From contig NC_080715.1 in assembly GCF_019097595.1 (NCBI RefSeq), positions 23,291,573 through 23,355,572 on the forward strand: a stretch of DNA of 64,000 bases, read 5' to 3'. Each line of letters begins with the position of its first letter. The first letter of the stretch is position 1. The notes below the pieces were generated by a model. The model made no database searches, was not told where the DNA came from, and worked only from the letters and a program-made list of their open reading frames with translations. This document shows, piece after piece, positions 1 through 13,000 of this stretch. The DNA is from Hemibagrus wyckioides (lineage: Eukaryota > Chordata > Actinopteri > Siluriformes > Bagridae). Both the position numbers and the translations under genes were made by a program.

Positions 1-464
1 ACAAGCACCCCTTCCTCAGGCCATTACTTCCTGACAGTGGAAACATCACTCTCTCTGCCATCTTTAACACTTTCAACAAGCACTTGTCACACAACTTGCT
101 AAGTACACAGAATTCACACACTTCACGTTCCTGTGTTTCCATGTCAGCCCCCACGTTCCTATAGCAGCCACTTCCTCACCATGCTAAAGATAGGCTGGAC
201 ATTTCTAATAGACCAAGTCACAATCACCGCCTACATGCTAGAATAGCTAGACAGTTAGTACAAACATGTAGAGTCTGCTACCTTTACAAATCAAGCTCTG
301 CCAGTGCGCTGCAGATGGATTTATTTCTTCGAAGGCAGATGAAATCAAATAAGCTCATGTTTGCTCAGATCAAAATCAGACTTGCTCAGACTCAGAAAAA
401 TATCATACAATCAATATAGTGAGGTTACTGGAGTTACTTAACGGTATAGTGGAGTGGTAATAGA

Positions 465-657
465 GGGGTGTGGTAGCTCAGTGGTTAAGGTATTGGATTA
501 CTGATTGGAAGGATGTGAGTACAAATCCCAGGATCACCAAGCTGCCACTGCTGGGCCCATGAGCAAAGCCTCTAACCATCAACTACTCAGTGGTTTAAAT
601 GAGATAAATGTAAGTTGCTCTGGATAAGGGCGTCTCCCAAATGCTGTAAATGTAAAA
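465..657 (+). repeat. tRNA-derived SINE (V-SINE-like)
   Basis: The copy opens with a tRNA-like A-box region (tagctcagtggttaagg), has a B-box-like stretch (gtgagtacaaatccc), and ends with the tail ctctggataagggcgtct... followed by aatgctgtaaatgtaaa. This layout of a tRNA-like head and a conserved tail is that of V-SINE-type retroposons of fish. It is a dead insertion and not a tRNA gene, since the cloverleaf is not preserved. Confidence 0.8.
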
Positions 658-2880
658 GGTATAGTCAATGATTTGACCAGATCACTAAAACTAGCTATTT
701 TGACACTGAAAGTCAAATACAAATCTTATCTTATTCCTTTTCTCCAAAATCCATTCACACACTCAGGTGGCCGGGCTAAAATATCTGAATGCTAGATTCA
801 CAATGATTAGCAAGCATGTAGAGACTCATCCATATTTTGGGTTTAATCTATGGAGCTGACATCAGTAGTTTCCTCTCATTTTCATAGTGACATATAGTAA
901 CAGGATGGGTTTTTTGTATGTTTGTTTTTATATGCGTTATAGAACACATTTCCATCAAGCTTCACTGCTAAAAATATCAAACAAAAAATATCCCAAACCA
1001 TTTTTTTCCACTTCTTTTTATTAATTGTGCTTTTTTTTATTAAACAATTTTAAATACTTTTTATATTCTTTTTTTTTCCTTTGTAATTTATATAATTATA
1101 AATATAATTTACTGTTTTTATGTATCTATTGTTTATTGCTATGTTTATTGTTTATTGCTATGTTTTTTTATTATTATTATTATTATTTGTAACACTATGA
1201 GCTGCTTTTTTAACATATGAAAAATACTATATAAATAAAGCCAGAGGTAAAAAAAAATAATAATAAAAAAAATTTGATCAAAGAATAAATCCCATGTCCC
1301 TCACACACAATCTAGCCATGTAATAGAATTAGACAAGAGAGCAAAGCAGAAGGCCAGCACTAGACATATTATGAAAGCCAGAGAGCTACCGAATCTTTCA
1401 GCTGCTGTCAGAAAGCAGTTAAATATTACAGCTGGATGAAAATGTTTTACACTTCAAAGTACGACGAGCCCTGTGATTAAAAATGAATGTTGTGTTGGAA
1501 AACATTCTGGTATGCAGATGTAATAAACAAAGTGTGTGTGTGTGCGTGTGTGTGTGTGTGTGGATAAGTACATCTGAGTTCATCACATATCAGGAAGATA
1601 GTTACGTTTTTATCTGATCTCTCAGAGACAATTCACCACCAGAGGGCCCCTTGACACGCTGTTGTCTTTGCCATTTCCTGTTCACACACTACAAAGCTCA
1701 TTCATACTCAGAGCCATAATGAAACCTTAATGATATCGCTGATGATGTGTGTATTGAGCTGCTTCTTGTGTATGCCTTGGCGTGTTGTTTTCCACATGTC
1801 TAATTTAACTATTCTTTGGATTTGCCCTGCTGGGGATTTTTTTTTGCCGTTGTTGTTCATTGTGGGTTTCCTGTTTATGGTCGTAGACTAGACTTATTAT
1901 TATCCTACTGCACAGGGTTTGTCACACAACTCCAGAGTGCTGTTTGCTACACAGGGAATTAATAGCAATATCTATTTTGACACACGGATTATTTTTCTAA
2001 CTCTTCCTTTTGACAAACTCTAGATTCAGACGCAGCTTTTGTGCTTTTAGACATCAGAGTGACAGTCAGACGTGGCTGAGGCGATGCAGTTTTGAAAAAT
2101 CTTCTGTTAGGAATATTTACTACAATGTGCTGGAAGATGCGTTTTGAAAATAAAAAACATATTAACATCTAGACATGTCAGTTTTGCTGGCTTTAAATTC
2201 TCCCTCCATTTAAAAGATTTTCCTTTAAAAGAAAATTTAAAAGCACTTCCTTTGCCTCAAAACAAGTACAGATGTTATCGGTTCAATGTGGTTCTTCATG
2301 TGATTTCGAGGATCGAATTTATGTTCATCTCCTTAATGAAAAGCACTTGAAGCCCTGAGTTTCTGATGCTCTGTACAGCTGCACAGAAATAGGGATGAAT
2401 AGATCTCATCACTACACATTCATGTTACAGTCTTGGGTGCATCATGTTGATATAACAGCTGACCTGCTGGTGTGCAGTGCCTACGTGCTTTTATAGTTTT
2501 CCATGTCCTTCATCATTTTCAGTCAGGGTTGGTTTGCTTTCCTAGACAACCTACCTGAAGACACATATTTGGGTGTACAAATCACTTCCATTGAGAAGGA
2601 AATGATGCATGACCACAGCACTAAATCAGCCAACTTTTACTTGAGATTCACCTGAAGTCACCTGATTCGACTTTGATAAAGCATTTAAACACTGATGCAG
2701 AAAAACACACCGCAGCCTCATTCTGAATATGTGGATGTGTACATATCTATTCAAGTGTATTCTGATTTAGTAGTTTTGTAACTATCATTGCAATCTGTTA
2801 CTTTACTACAATAGTACTACATGCCGTACACCACATTCGTAAATCTCACCTTGAACAGCATGCTCTGTCATGCTATACAC
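658..2880. other. Gene-free spacer with simple repeats
   Basis: No credible gene is seen on either strand. The stretch is AT-rich and holds a low-complexity T/A-rich zone around 1000-1260 with a short ATT run near 1171-1190, and a GT microsatellite near 1531-1561. The only ORF above 60 codons (about 2144-2350) has no recognisable domain. Confidence 0.6.
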
Positions 2881-2887
2881 AGTTGAG

Positions 2888-3038
2888 CTTAGTGACCAAT
2901 GATCACAAGGTTGTGAGTTTGAATCCCAGGTCTACCAAGCTGCTTCAGCTGTCAAGTGCCTGAGCAAGGTCCTTATTAACCCTCAATTGCTCACTTAAGT
3001 ATAAAAAAGAGATGTCAGCCAAATGCCATAAATGTAAA
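2888..3038 (+). repeat. Second, degraded tRNA-derived SINE
   Basis: The copy holds a B-box-like stretch (gtgagtttgaatccc) and the same middle (ccaagctgct..., gagcaaggtcctta...accctcaattgctca) and end (gccaaatgccataaatgtaaag) as the SINE at 465-657. It is truncated at the head and diverged. Confidence 0.7.
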
Positions 3039-3150
3039 GTCCCAGACTCTCACTATTAGTTTAAATACTGCTTTTCTACTGTTCCATTTGATTATTATCT
3101 CTATTTCCCCTGGCTGCAATGTCATAATGGTGTAAGATTTAGATGTAATA

Positions 3151-4116
3151 AGGGGAAGTAAGTATTCGGACACTTTTGTTTTGTTTTTGTGATTTAATCT
3201 ATTATTGCAGTGCATATGTTCACTTCAAACATATACATATGATGTTGTTTGTCTTTGAAATTATAAATATGAGCAAAAAAAGCATGTAAAACAAACATAG
3301 GTTCCATCAATCCATTTTCTGTAGTGTTTATCCTACCCAGGAAGACCACAGTGGGAGCCTGGAGTCTATCGCATGTGGCTCAGGGTACTAGAAAGGGGAC
3401 ACCCTGGACAGGTAACCAACACATTGCAGGGCACAATCACACACACTCACACACTACAGACAGTTTAGAGATGCCAATCAGCCTATAATACATGTATATG
3501 GACCAAGGAGGAAACCAGAGTACCTGGAGGAAATCTCCATCCCCGGAGATGTGAAGCGAACATGCTAACCACTAAGCCACCATTCCTCCCAAAGGTATGT
3601 TCATAAGATAAAACTGAAAAAATCTGGACAGCACAAATGACCATCATTATGAACTTGTTGCAAATTACAGCTATGTGTATATTGCACCCTTCTTTATCCA
3701 AACATGAGCTGAATTATTGCCAGTTCTTTTTATATTTATTTATTTTTGTCTGTGTTTTTTTTAGCTGAGGGGTATGGGGTAAGAAATGGAGGTGATTGCA
3801 TTTCAGTTGACTGCTCAAGTTCAGGTGACTGCTGGTTTCATGTTCCCTATTAGTCTGAGAGCATGCTTTGAAATTTTAGCAATCTGTAGCAACTTTAGGA
3901 AGATTTCGCCATGATTGTCATTTGTTGCGTGAAATCTTCCTAACCAACGTCTTTCGTAATGACACGAGGTGCAATTTGCACAAGTTTTTAGTAAAACATT
4001 TTATATAGCTTAAGACTGCATTCTTATCTTGTAAATATTAATTAGTACAACACACAGAATGAACAGGAAGTACATATAATAACAAAAACAAAAGTGTTCA
4101 AAAACATACTTCCCCT
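3151..4116. mobile_element. Non-autonomous Tc1/mariner-like element with inverted ends
   Basis: The left end reads aggggaagtaagtattcgga followed by cacttttgtttt. The reverse complement of the right end (about 4085-4116) reads aggggaagtatgtttttgaa followed by cacttttgttttt, so the two ends are imperfect inverted repeats. No transposase is left inside. A separate dispersed repeat (about 3305-3590) interrupts it. Assignment to Tc1/mariner rests on end style only. Confidence 0.55.
3305..3590. repeat. Dispersed fish repeat (ggaggaaacc...aaccactaagccacc type)
   Basis: It contains the phrases gaccaaggaggaaaccagag, acctggaggaaa and gctaaccactaagccacc, which recur in many fish genomes. A more diverged relative lies at about 43085-43405. 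There is no coding potential. The class is not clear from the sequence. Confidence 0.5.
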
Positions 4117-5390
4117 TCCTCTAATTGTGATGTGACTATCCATCAGCATGCAACACGATCACATCACTCATGTGACATGCTCCAATTCCCCTCACCTATG
4201 TCCAGTTTCACCCTGATCTACACCCCTGTTTAAGTTCCTGTGTTTCAATGTTTCATTGTCTAGCTTCTGCATCTTTTTTTGTTGCTTTATCTTGTTTCAG
4301 TGCTTATATGTTTTTGGCTATCTGTCTTCACCTCCATGACGAAGCATTATTATCTCTTTTTCTTGGCTCCAACAAGCACTTGGACAGCAGCATGCAACAT
4401 TACAAATACTAATTTGAGTCTGCAGTATTGTACAATCCCAGGCATATTAGACAGCCCTAATATTTTAAAATATAATGCTGAAATGATTAGTGAATGTAAT
4501 TTTGATTAACACAGTTATTCTTATACATAGTTCCTTTAACGAGATCAGTTAGCCTGTGTGATTTCTTATTTTCTAAATTCAATCATAAATGATGCTGTAC
4601 GTGGCATATTAATATTGATTGCCACTTTCTTGGGTCGGATGCTGTGCCAGACAACCATTTGAGAATTTTAAATATCTTCAAACCACCACCCACACTAATG
4701 TTAGAAAATATTCTTTATGCATCCAAGGTTCTACAGTTCTGACTTACAGAATTAGATTTCAGACATTTTAATACTTCTTCAGGGACATGCCATGTAAGGT
4801 AAAAGAATTTAGGGTGCAAATAAGAAAGAAAAAAACAACAACTCCATGATAAATATTTAATACGAACCGGGTGTATAATTGGCACGGCAACAAAATCAAC
4901 AAAAGTACATCAATACAAAAAGGTTTAACAAAAGGGATATTTACTGTGTCCTTCTTAGAAAATATCAGATGGATCTAGATAGAATTGTGTCACAGTTAGA
5001 GAAAGTTCCAAGTAGAGCCTCTTTAATAAGCATTGAAATTTTAACCTTTAAGAGTGTACAGGAAGTTTTTTTTTTTTTATTAAAACCTGTAAGGTGATTT
5101 ATTGAAAGGTGAAATAATGCCTTTAACCACCAGAGGATGCTGTCCAACTGGAATTTGCTTTTTAAAAAGTGTATTTCACATACAGCAGGATGCATAACTC
5201 TTACATTAATGGATTGTTCACACGATGAGATAAACTTTATTTGTATCATATATATTTAAAGCATGCCAAAGTATCCCTAGATGCAACATACTACAATGAA
5301 TGCATTACAACATACGCAAAAGAGGAAGTTTCTTAAAATATTGCAACTTTCACCAGGGAACTTACAAGGCCTAATATTAATGTGAGATTA
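4117..5390. other. Gene-free spacer
   Basis: I see nothing assignable here. Short ORFs on both strands have no domain, no signal peptide and no splice context. Confidence 0.5.
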
Positions 5391-5396
5391 GAGCAG

Positions 5397-5398
<2 letters not shown>

Positions 5399-5437
<39 letters not shown>

Positions 5438-5499
5438 CAGAGAGAGAGGAAGAGAGAGAGAGGGAGAGAGAGAGAGACAGAGAGAGAGACAGAAAGGGA

Positions 5500-5546
<47 letters not shown>

Positions 5547-5553
5547 GGAGAGA
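5399..5553. repeat. GA-rich microsatellite
   Basis: This is a 150-bp run of imperfect (GA)n with interruptions such as gggaga and gacaga. It creates spurious ORFs of Ser/Leu on one strand and Arg/Glu on the other. Confidence 0.95.
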
Positions 5554-5699
5554 CAGCCAGCAGACAGAAAAGGTGTTGGGTTTGCATGTTATATTTGAAT
5601 CTTTGTGGCTAATGCTTTTCTGACACAGTGCTTTGAGCTGTTTGGTGTTTCCTCTTGACATTTCAAACCAAACACATAAACACAGCGGCAGCAAATTTT

Positions 5700-6792
5700 G
5701 GAAAGGTTGTTTATTATTTTAATTTACATATGTTTTATTTCAAATACATTTTATAAGAGCTTTTTTTGGCAGAATTCTTGCATCAAAAATACAGAAGAAA
5801 GTCAAAAAAGAAACTACTATTAAATTAAAATAAACTACATTTTAAATAAAGGATTATGAGGTCACATTGACATCTTCTCTGTTTAATAAAATACATTAAA
5901 AATGGTATCCTTTTTACAAACAGAAACAGAATATTGCCTACACTGCACCTTAAAATTAAATACTGAACATGAACCAGAAACCAAGCTCGGGTGAACGTTT
6001 AGTTCCAAATCATCTACTGTAAACATTTAATGAACAGCTTAGATGATATTTTTCAGTCTTGTTGAAATACACTTTGGCATTGTGAATGCTGTTGTGTAAC
6101 TCACAATAATCACTTAACACTATAATGCACTACAAAAGAAGGAAACATGGAAAGAATCAACTATACAGAAATGAAGGCCTTGAAATGATGCTGTTAAGGC
6201 AGCAACATCATTTACCCAAAGTGAAGACAGATAATGTTCAACTACGTTTTTTCCCCCACTACTGCTCACACGGCACCCAAACCACAAGACGGTCATGAGC
6301 AGTCTTTGCTCTTTGCACATAATACCACAAAATCTAACTTCCTCTTTTTATACTGATGTGCCATTGTTGCATAAAAGCAAAAATAAAAAAGACATCAGAA
6401 CAGGATCTTATTTAATAGACCAGTTTTATGATAGAATGTACTATAATTCTATAATATTATGAAAGTTAAAAGCATATCTATGTTCATCATAAAGCCTCCT
6501 TAATGCTTATATTATCTAACATTACTCTGCACAGACGAGCTGCTGCTGTCACCAAGTAAATAAATATGCTCTATTTTGCATTTCCCTTATTTTCTTCATT
6601 ATGTTAATCTTATCAAAGTTGCAGACACTAATAGGCTTTTTTTCCTTATTTAATACATAACTAGTTATTCAAGAAGGCAGATGTTTCACAGTCTTTCCTA
6701 TCATTTAACATAGTATGAACACATTCAAGTCTTTTCGACTGTTAAAAAACTGCAGTTTGCTAGGGTATCCGTGAAAATGTGACTTGCTAGAT
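5700..6792 (-). other. cd101: Probable 3' UTR of cd101
   Basis: This stretch follows the cd101 stop codon on the minus strand and has no other gene. It contains AATAAA polyadenylation signals read on the minus strand at 5715-5710 and 5739-5734. The UTR end is inferred from these signals only. Confidence 0.4.
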
Positions 6793-7004
6793 TTAGTCAC
6801 TGTCCTTTTTACTTGCCACTGTTTCTGTAATACCGCTGAGTGGCATATTCTCAACCCACAGAGTCTCCTTCTGTTTTTTTGAAGTAGAATTTGTCTTCCA
6901 AAGTTTAATCCAGAGAAATATGACAACCACAAACAGGATGAAAAGCAGGGTGATGAGGATGCTTGATATTACTCCAAAAGAGCATCCTGATTCAGATGAA
7001 ATTG
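6793..7004 (-). CDS. cd101: cd101 exon 11: transmembrane helix and cytoplasmic tail
   Basis: The exon encodes SSESGCSFG, then a helix of about 20 hydrophobic residues beginning ISSILITLLFILFVVVIFLW, then a basic stop-transfer (KLWKTNSTSKKQ) and the tail KETLWVENMPLSG...SKKDSD with the stop at 6795-6793. KETLWVE matches KEKALWVD of human CD101. The upstream intron (7005-7091) is only 87 nt and has no stop in frame. Confidence 0.93.
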
Positions 7005-10000
7005 CTATAAAACAATAAAGAAATATGAGTATATTCAGTTTATGAAGACTGACTGTTAAACATATAAGAATGTTTATAGTATATGAATTACCTTCAGCAG
7101 AGACATGGACATTGACAGAAAGTTCTCCTGATTTATCTTCATCCAACTTCCTCCAGGTGTTAGCAACTGTCTGTAGCCATTCCACAACCTGACACTGATA
7201 CTGGCCATTATCAGAGGCATCAACGTTGGGTACAGTGAGTGTGTAGCGGGTGGTACTGGACCGGTCGTACACCAGAGTTCTATCAAGAATTGCGCTGTGT
7301 AGAGTCCCCTCCCGACTGGCAGTGAAAAGGGTCAGAGGCCGCTCGTCTCTCTGCCTCCTGGACCAGGTCACTTCAAACACAGATTTCTGACTGGAGCGGG
7401 AGTTGATCTCACACTCCACCATGAAGCCGGTCTGAATATCAGTAACGTTGAGAAAGTGATTGGTTTTATGTACTTGCAGCTTGCTCTCTAGCAAAACATT
7501 AGGCAAAATTACTATTATTAGACCACAGCAGAAAATTATTCTTCTCATATTATAGGTAAAAAGTGATCCAAAGTCAAAGTTAATGAGTGAATGAATATAT
7601 ACAGACTGAGGAATATCTTGTGTGTGTATAGAGTTAAAAACATATGAAAAAGTCATACTTTACCTATTTTGTGCACATTGACCATAGTTGAAACCAATTT
7701 TGGAGATCCCTTCTTTTCCCACAGGCCTTTACAGCTAAGCTGGTACTGTTCAACCCTGCACTGGTAGTTTCCACTATCAGATGGATCCAAATTAAAAATA
7801 GTGAGCTGAAATCGTTTTGCTGTGGGCCTGGAAAACAGTAGCCTGCCACTGAGCTGTTGGTTCTCTGATTGATACTGTAGAAGCCCATTATGGGTATGGC
7901 TTAGTAAAGAAGTGCTGGCACTGGAGCCCTGCCTCTCCAAAAACCACGTGAGACTGTAGTGGAAGGTGGGGTCCACTATATCAAAATTAATAGAACAACT
8001 AATGTCCAACTGCTGTCCTTCTGTGGCGTTCTGATGAGTGGCAAACGTTTCCAATGTGAAATCAGCTTCACTTGATTTGATCTCAACCACTACATTGACA
8101 AAAAGTTCTCCTGATTTGTCTTCAGCCACCTTCCTCCAGGTGTTAGCAACTGTCTGTAGCCATTCCACAACCTGACACTGATACTGGCCATTATCAGAGG
8201 CATCAACATTGGTTACAGTAAGTGTGTAGCGGGTGGTACTTGGCCGGTCATACACCAGAGTTCTACCAAGAATCGTACTGTGTAGAGTGCCATCTCGACT
8301 GGCAGTGAAAATGGTCAGAGGCCGCTCGTTTTTTTGCCTCCGGGACCAGGTCACTTCAAACACAGATTTCTCACTAGAGCGGGAGTTGATCTCACACTCC
8401 ACCATGAAGCCAGCCTGAACATCAGTAACGTTGAGAAGGCCACTGGCTTTGTGTACTTGCAGCTTGCTAGCTGAATGAAAAGTCAAATTTGTTCTTTATT
8501 TATTTAATGTACATTGACTTACACATATTATTACATATACAAGCAAAAGGGAAGAACTTACCTATAAAATGTACAGTGACATTGGTAAAACCTGATTTGT
8601 CGCTCGCCTTCCTTTCCCATTTGCTTTTGCAATCAGCCTGATACTGATCTACCTCACAGTAATAGCTTCCACTGTCAGATGGGATGGAATTCATAATGGA
8701 CAGATGAAAGACACTAATAGTGGGTCTGGAGAAATGAAGTCTATGTTGAAGATCTGGATCAGATACTAGGAACTGCAGACGTCCATCATGGGTGTAGGTA
8801 AGGAGTTTAACACTGGACAAACTCTGATCTTGTCTTTGAAAGAACCAGCTCAGGGAGTAACGAAATGTGTGGTCAAGTCCACCAGACCCCAGTGAGCAGC
8901 TGAGTTTCACCTGTTCACCCTCTGTGGCCTTCAGTTGAACATTAGATTTATCCATGCTAAAATCACTTTCTAAAGAATTAATTAAAAAAATGAACAGCTG
9001 TCAATACAAGGGATTTTCAAAAAACATTTCTACACAAATAATAAATTGCCATTCTGAGCCTATCCATTTCTACTCTTAATACTTGGCCATTCAGGACCCC
9101 ATACACACACAAAGGAACTGTTACTGTTTTTCTCTCAGATTCCTTCCATCAGATGTCCTTTGACATTGCTAAAAAAATGTGTGGCAGCTTGAAACGATTC
9201 AGGTTTTGGCAGCATATTTAACAGCAGAAGCCCATGCTGGCAAACTTGGCATAACAAGTGTCTATTTTTAAAAAGGACGGAAAATTATGACTAAAAAAGT
9301 ATAGAAAATTTAAAAAGAGAGAGAGAAGAGCTGTCATAATGCTAAATATTGAAATCAATATTTGAATTCTATTGAATTTAATTATATTATAAATTAACAC
9401 ATTTTAATGTCAATAAACAAGGTTTACAAAAAAAGAATCCTTAAGCAGTTAATGTATCTTTTTCTAATAACATAATCATTACCATGATCAATCATTTAAA
9501 AATGCTTAATCATTAAGCAAAATTAACGTTATAGCTTTGGCTAAAAACAGCACCAGGACATTTTCTTGTCAGAAACTGGATAAGCCACATACACATACAT
9601 GGAAAACAAACCAACAACTGAGCAAGTCATGTAGCTCCCACCAGCTAAAAGTCTTTTAGTCAGGCAGTGATGCTGTGGATTGATCCATTATGCACTAAAT
9701 GACAGTTATAGCATTAGGTGGAAAACACACTGCTTTAATGTTTATTTTTCATAGCCAAGTCCCCAAGAGTCACAAAACCCATTCATCTACAATTATATTC
9801 TTGAAAACTTATTTTTAACAGACGTTTGTGAACTTAAAACTGACTGAAAAATATGCCAGTCTAAGATTTACACATATAAGTGGCTATTATATGCCTGTAA
9901 ATCACAATATTTGCACAAAAGTTAATATTGTAATGCACCGAAACACAGTAAGATGCACTACTAGGTTTTGGAAATGCCTACCATTTATTATAGAGGCGAA

Positions 10001-13000
10001 TAAATTCTATAGATTTACTATGGCTATTGGTAAGATTTGCCACCTGACCAGCACATAAATGTATATGGCTGAGTTTTCTATTGTATTGATCTGTGGTAGC
10101 ATACAGCTGTGGTGTGATCAAGCAAAAGTGCAATGCAGTCTGCAACATACCTTTTTCAAAGACATCTAGCTCCATGGTGTCAGACTTTGTATCAAGACTA
10201 TACCAGATGCCATAAGGATCTTGAATCCATTCCTGTACTGAACAGTTGTAAAGTCCACTGTCTGTTGACTTCACCTGTTGTATCCTCAATTGGAAGGTCC
10301 TTCTATCAGTCCTTCTTATGCTGATCCTTTCATCTGTCTCCAGAGTGACCATACCTTCTGCTTCCATTTTCAGCAATGTCTGGGTACCATGTATCCATGT
10401 TACCTCAAAACGGGAAGAACTAGACGTTTCTGTGTTCACTAAGCAATTAATCACTCCATCACTGTTGGCTTGGAATTTTAAAGACTTACGGGTGGTGGAG
10501 ACAGCTAGTTTGCTGGCTGAAATGCAAGCAAAAGTAAAAAGAACAGAATTAGATTCAGGTAATGCTGTAAATCTTCAGCTTTCCTTACAAATGTAAATAT
10601 TTACAGCATGAATATATGCGACCTATATAGATCCTGTCCTAAACCCTGGTCCGTGAGTTCCCCCTGTTCTATGCTGTCATTCAGGAAGAGCTTTTAATTA
10701 GCTGATAAGTTAAATCAGGTTTGTTGGGAACAGGAAAAACACTAAAATGTGCAGGACAGGGGTCTCCAGGACCAGGGTTTGGAACCTGTGATTTAGGACA
10801 TAGTGGCCCAGGTTTGGGAATGTGTGTCCTCTTACCAGGTCTCTTTACAGTGATGGCGAGTGGATTAGACAGTTTCTTGGTCTTCTGGACATTTTTGTCA
10901 TATGCATCAATCTGGCACTTGTACTTTCCCTCATGTCGCTTACTTGCTCTCAACACCTTGAGAAAAAAGTCTGTGCCTGATTCCTGCACTTGAGTTTCTA
11001 CCTGATATTCCTGCTGCTCTGCTCTACAGGATATGCTTCCAGTATGATCTACACATATAATGTTTTTTTGACTAGTTGAATTATGTGGTTCAAATATCCA
11101 AGTCACAGCTAAGGAAATTTTAGGTGCTTTTACGGAACAAATCATTTTTATTGAAGAGTTCTCAGTTACATGCATGTCACGACTTTTCAATCCCACTTTC
11201 ACAAGAGAATCTAAAAAAAGAAAGGAAAAGATGTGAAAGATTAAAGCAATCGCCAATGTTTAAGTGACAAAATTGGCAGTATTGTGTTTTTTATCCAACA
11301 CACTGAGTTAAAGATCGTAATTAAACATTTTTAATTTTATTTTGTTTAAAAAAACATTGTTATGGCCATCAAATGAAAATCAAATTTGAAATTCTCCCTC
11401 CTATGCAAAGCTAATGAATAAGCAAGAATTTGACTTACCAATAGAATAAATAGAAACACGGCCTTGCTGTGAATGGCTGGTCACTTTCTTCAGATTGCCA
11501 TTGCTCTCCAAATTCCACTCAGACACAGTGCACATATATTCACCACTGTCAGACACAAGAGTTCCACTTAACTCCAAAATGAAATCAGCAGCATTAGAAC
11601 GAAATGTGCGTAAGCCCCTGTGCTGATACTGAGCCCCTATAGCTTCCATCACCCCCTCACGACTCAGGGTTATGACATCGCTGAAAGGGCTGCCTGTTGA
11701 TTTTTTGTGCTGCCATGACACAGACAGCAGCCCTTTGGCTCCAGAAACACTGCAGCTGATTTGTAGAGTTTCCCCTTCAGTCACATTAACCAGCTGCTTT
11801 GTCATGGCCACAGCCAAACCACTCTCTTAAAACAAAATACAGGAGAAGTACAGATTAGTTAATGTACAATATATTTGCATAGACATGTATTTATACAGTT
11901 ACAAGAAAAAATGTGAACCCTGTGGTGTTTTTGCATTGGTTCTATATAGAAAGTCATCTGATCTCCATGTCACAATTGAGTAAAATTGACTAAACAAATG
12001 ACACAGTAGTTTTTACTTGTCAAAAAAATTTAGATATAGAATAGATAGTCTTTATTGGGCGCACTGAATAATCTTTCATAGTACAGCCAGAAAAAAGGAA
12101 AGGTGTTCCCTTGAATTTCCCTTGAACTTATAGATCCTCCTTTAGCAGAAACAACATCCACCAATCATTTCCTGTAACTGCAATGCTATGAGACTGACAT
12201 AGCAATGTGGAGGAATATTGGACCATTTCAACAAAACTGTTTCAGTTCATCAATACTTTGGGGCTGATTAAGCATCCCTCTTCAGGTCAAGTCACAGCAT
12301 CTCAAATAGGATAAGGTCATGAATTTTCTCCTTTTTAAGCCAAAGTTGTCTTATTAGAACACCTCTTGTAAGCTGGGGTTATGGACTGTTGCCCTGACAC
12401 GCTCCTATAAAATGTCTTAATATACAGTTTCATTGTTCTCTCAATGATTGCAAAGCATGAAGGCCTTGAGGCAGCAAAGTAGCTAACAACCCTAATGCTA
12501 CCTATACCATGCTTCACAATTCAAGTGAGGTTATGGTACAACTGCGGTTCACAGAATTCTTTTTCACAGTAGTATTGTTGAACATTCTGGAGGTGTTTTT
12601 TCCCCAGCTTGCACACAAAATCTTTTTCACTGGTTTCCTTCTTTTTGTCCTTTCATAACCCATGTCTTTAGAAAAGCTCTTGTAACCTTTTCCAGCTTCA
12701 CACATCTCTGTAATCTGTGTTCTAAGGCCCTGTGAAAGTTGATAGGCTTGATGCATGGTTCATAGTAACTAGACTTTTTTGTGTCTTTATTTGAAGGCAT
12801 ATCATCTGTACAACCCACACTTTACACAGCAACCTCCCTGCAATTAGCTTTTGAAAAAGTTGTTAGCTAAGAGCTTCACCTACTTTTTCCAGCTTGCAAT
12901 TTGAATGATTACTCAATGAACTCAAGAAAGCCCTAAAAACTACTACTGTACTGTGATTTAGATAATCAGAACTATGCAAAAAACCCTAGTAATTCCAAAA

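Noticed and set aside
465..540. Possible tRNA gene from A- and B-box-like text
   Set aside because: No intact cloverleaf; the tail and related copies at 2.9 and 62.7 kb show it is a SINE.
5377..5694. ORFs of Ser-Leu or Arg-Glu repeats
   Set aside because: They are produced by the GA microsatellite on both strands.
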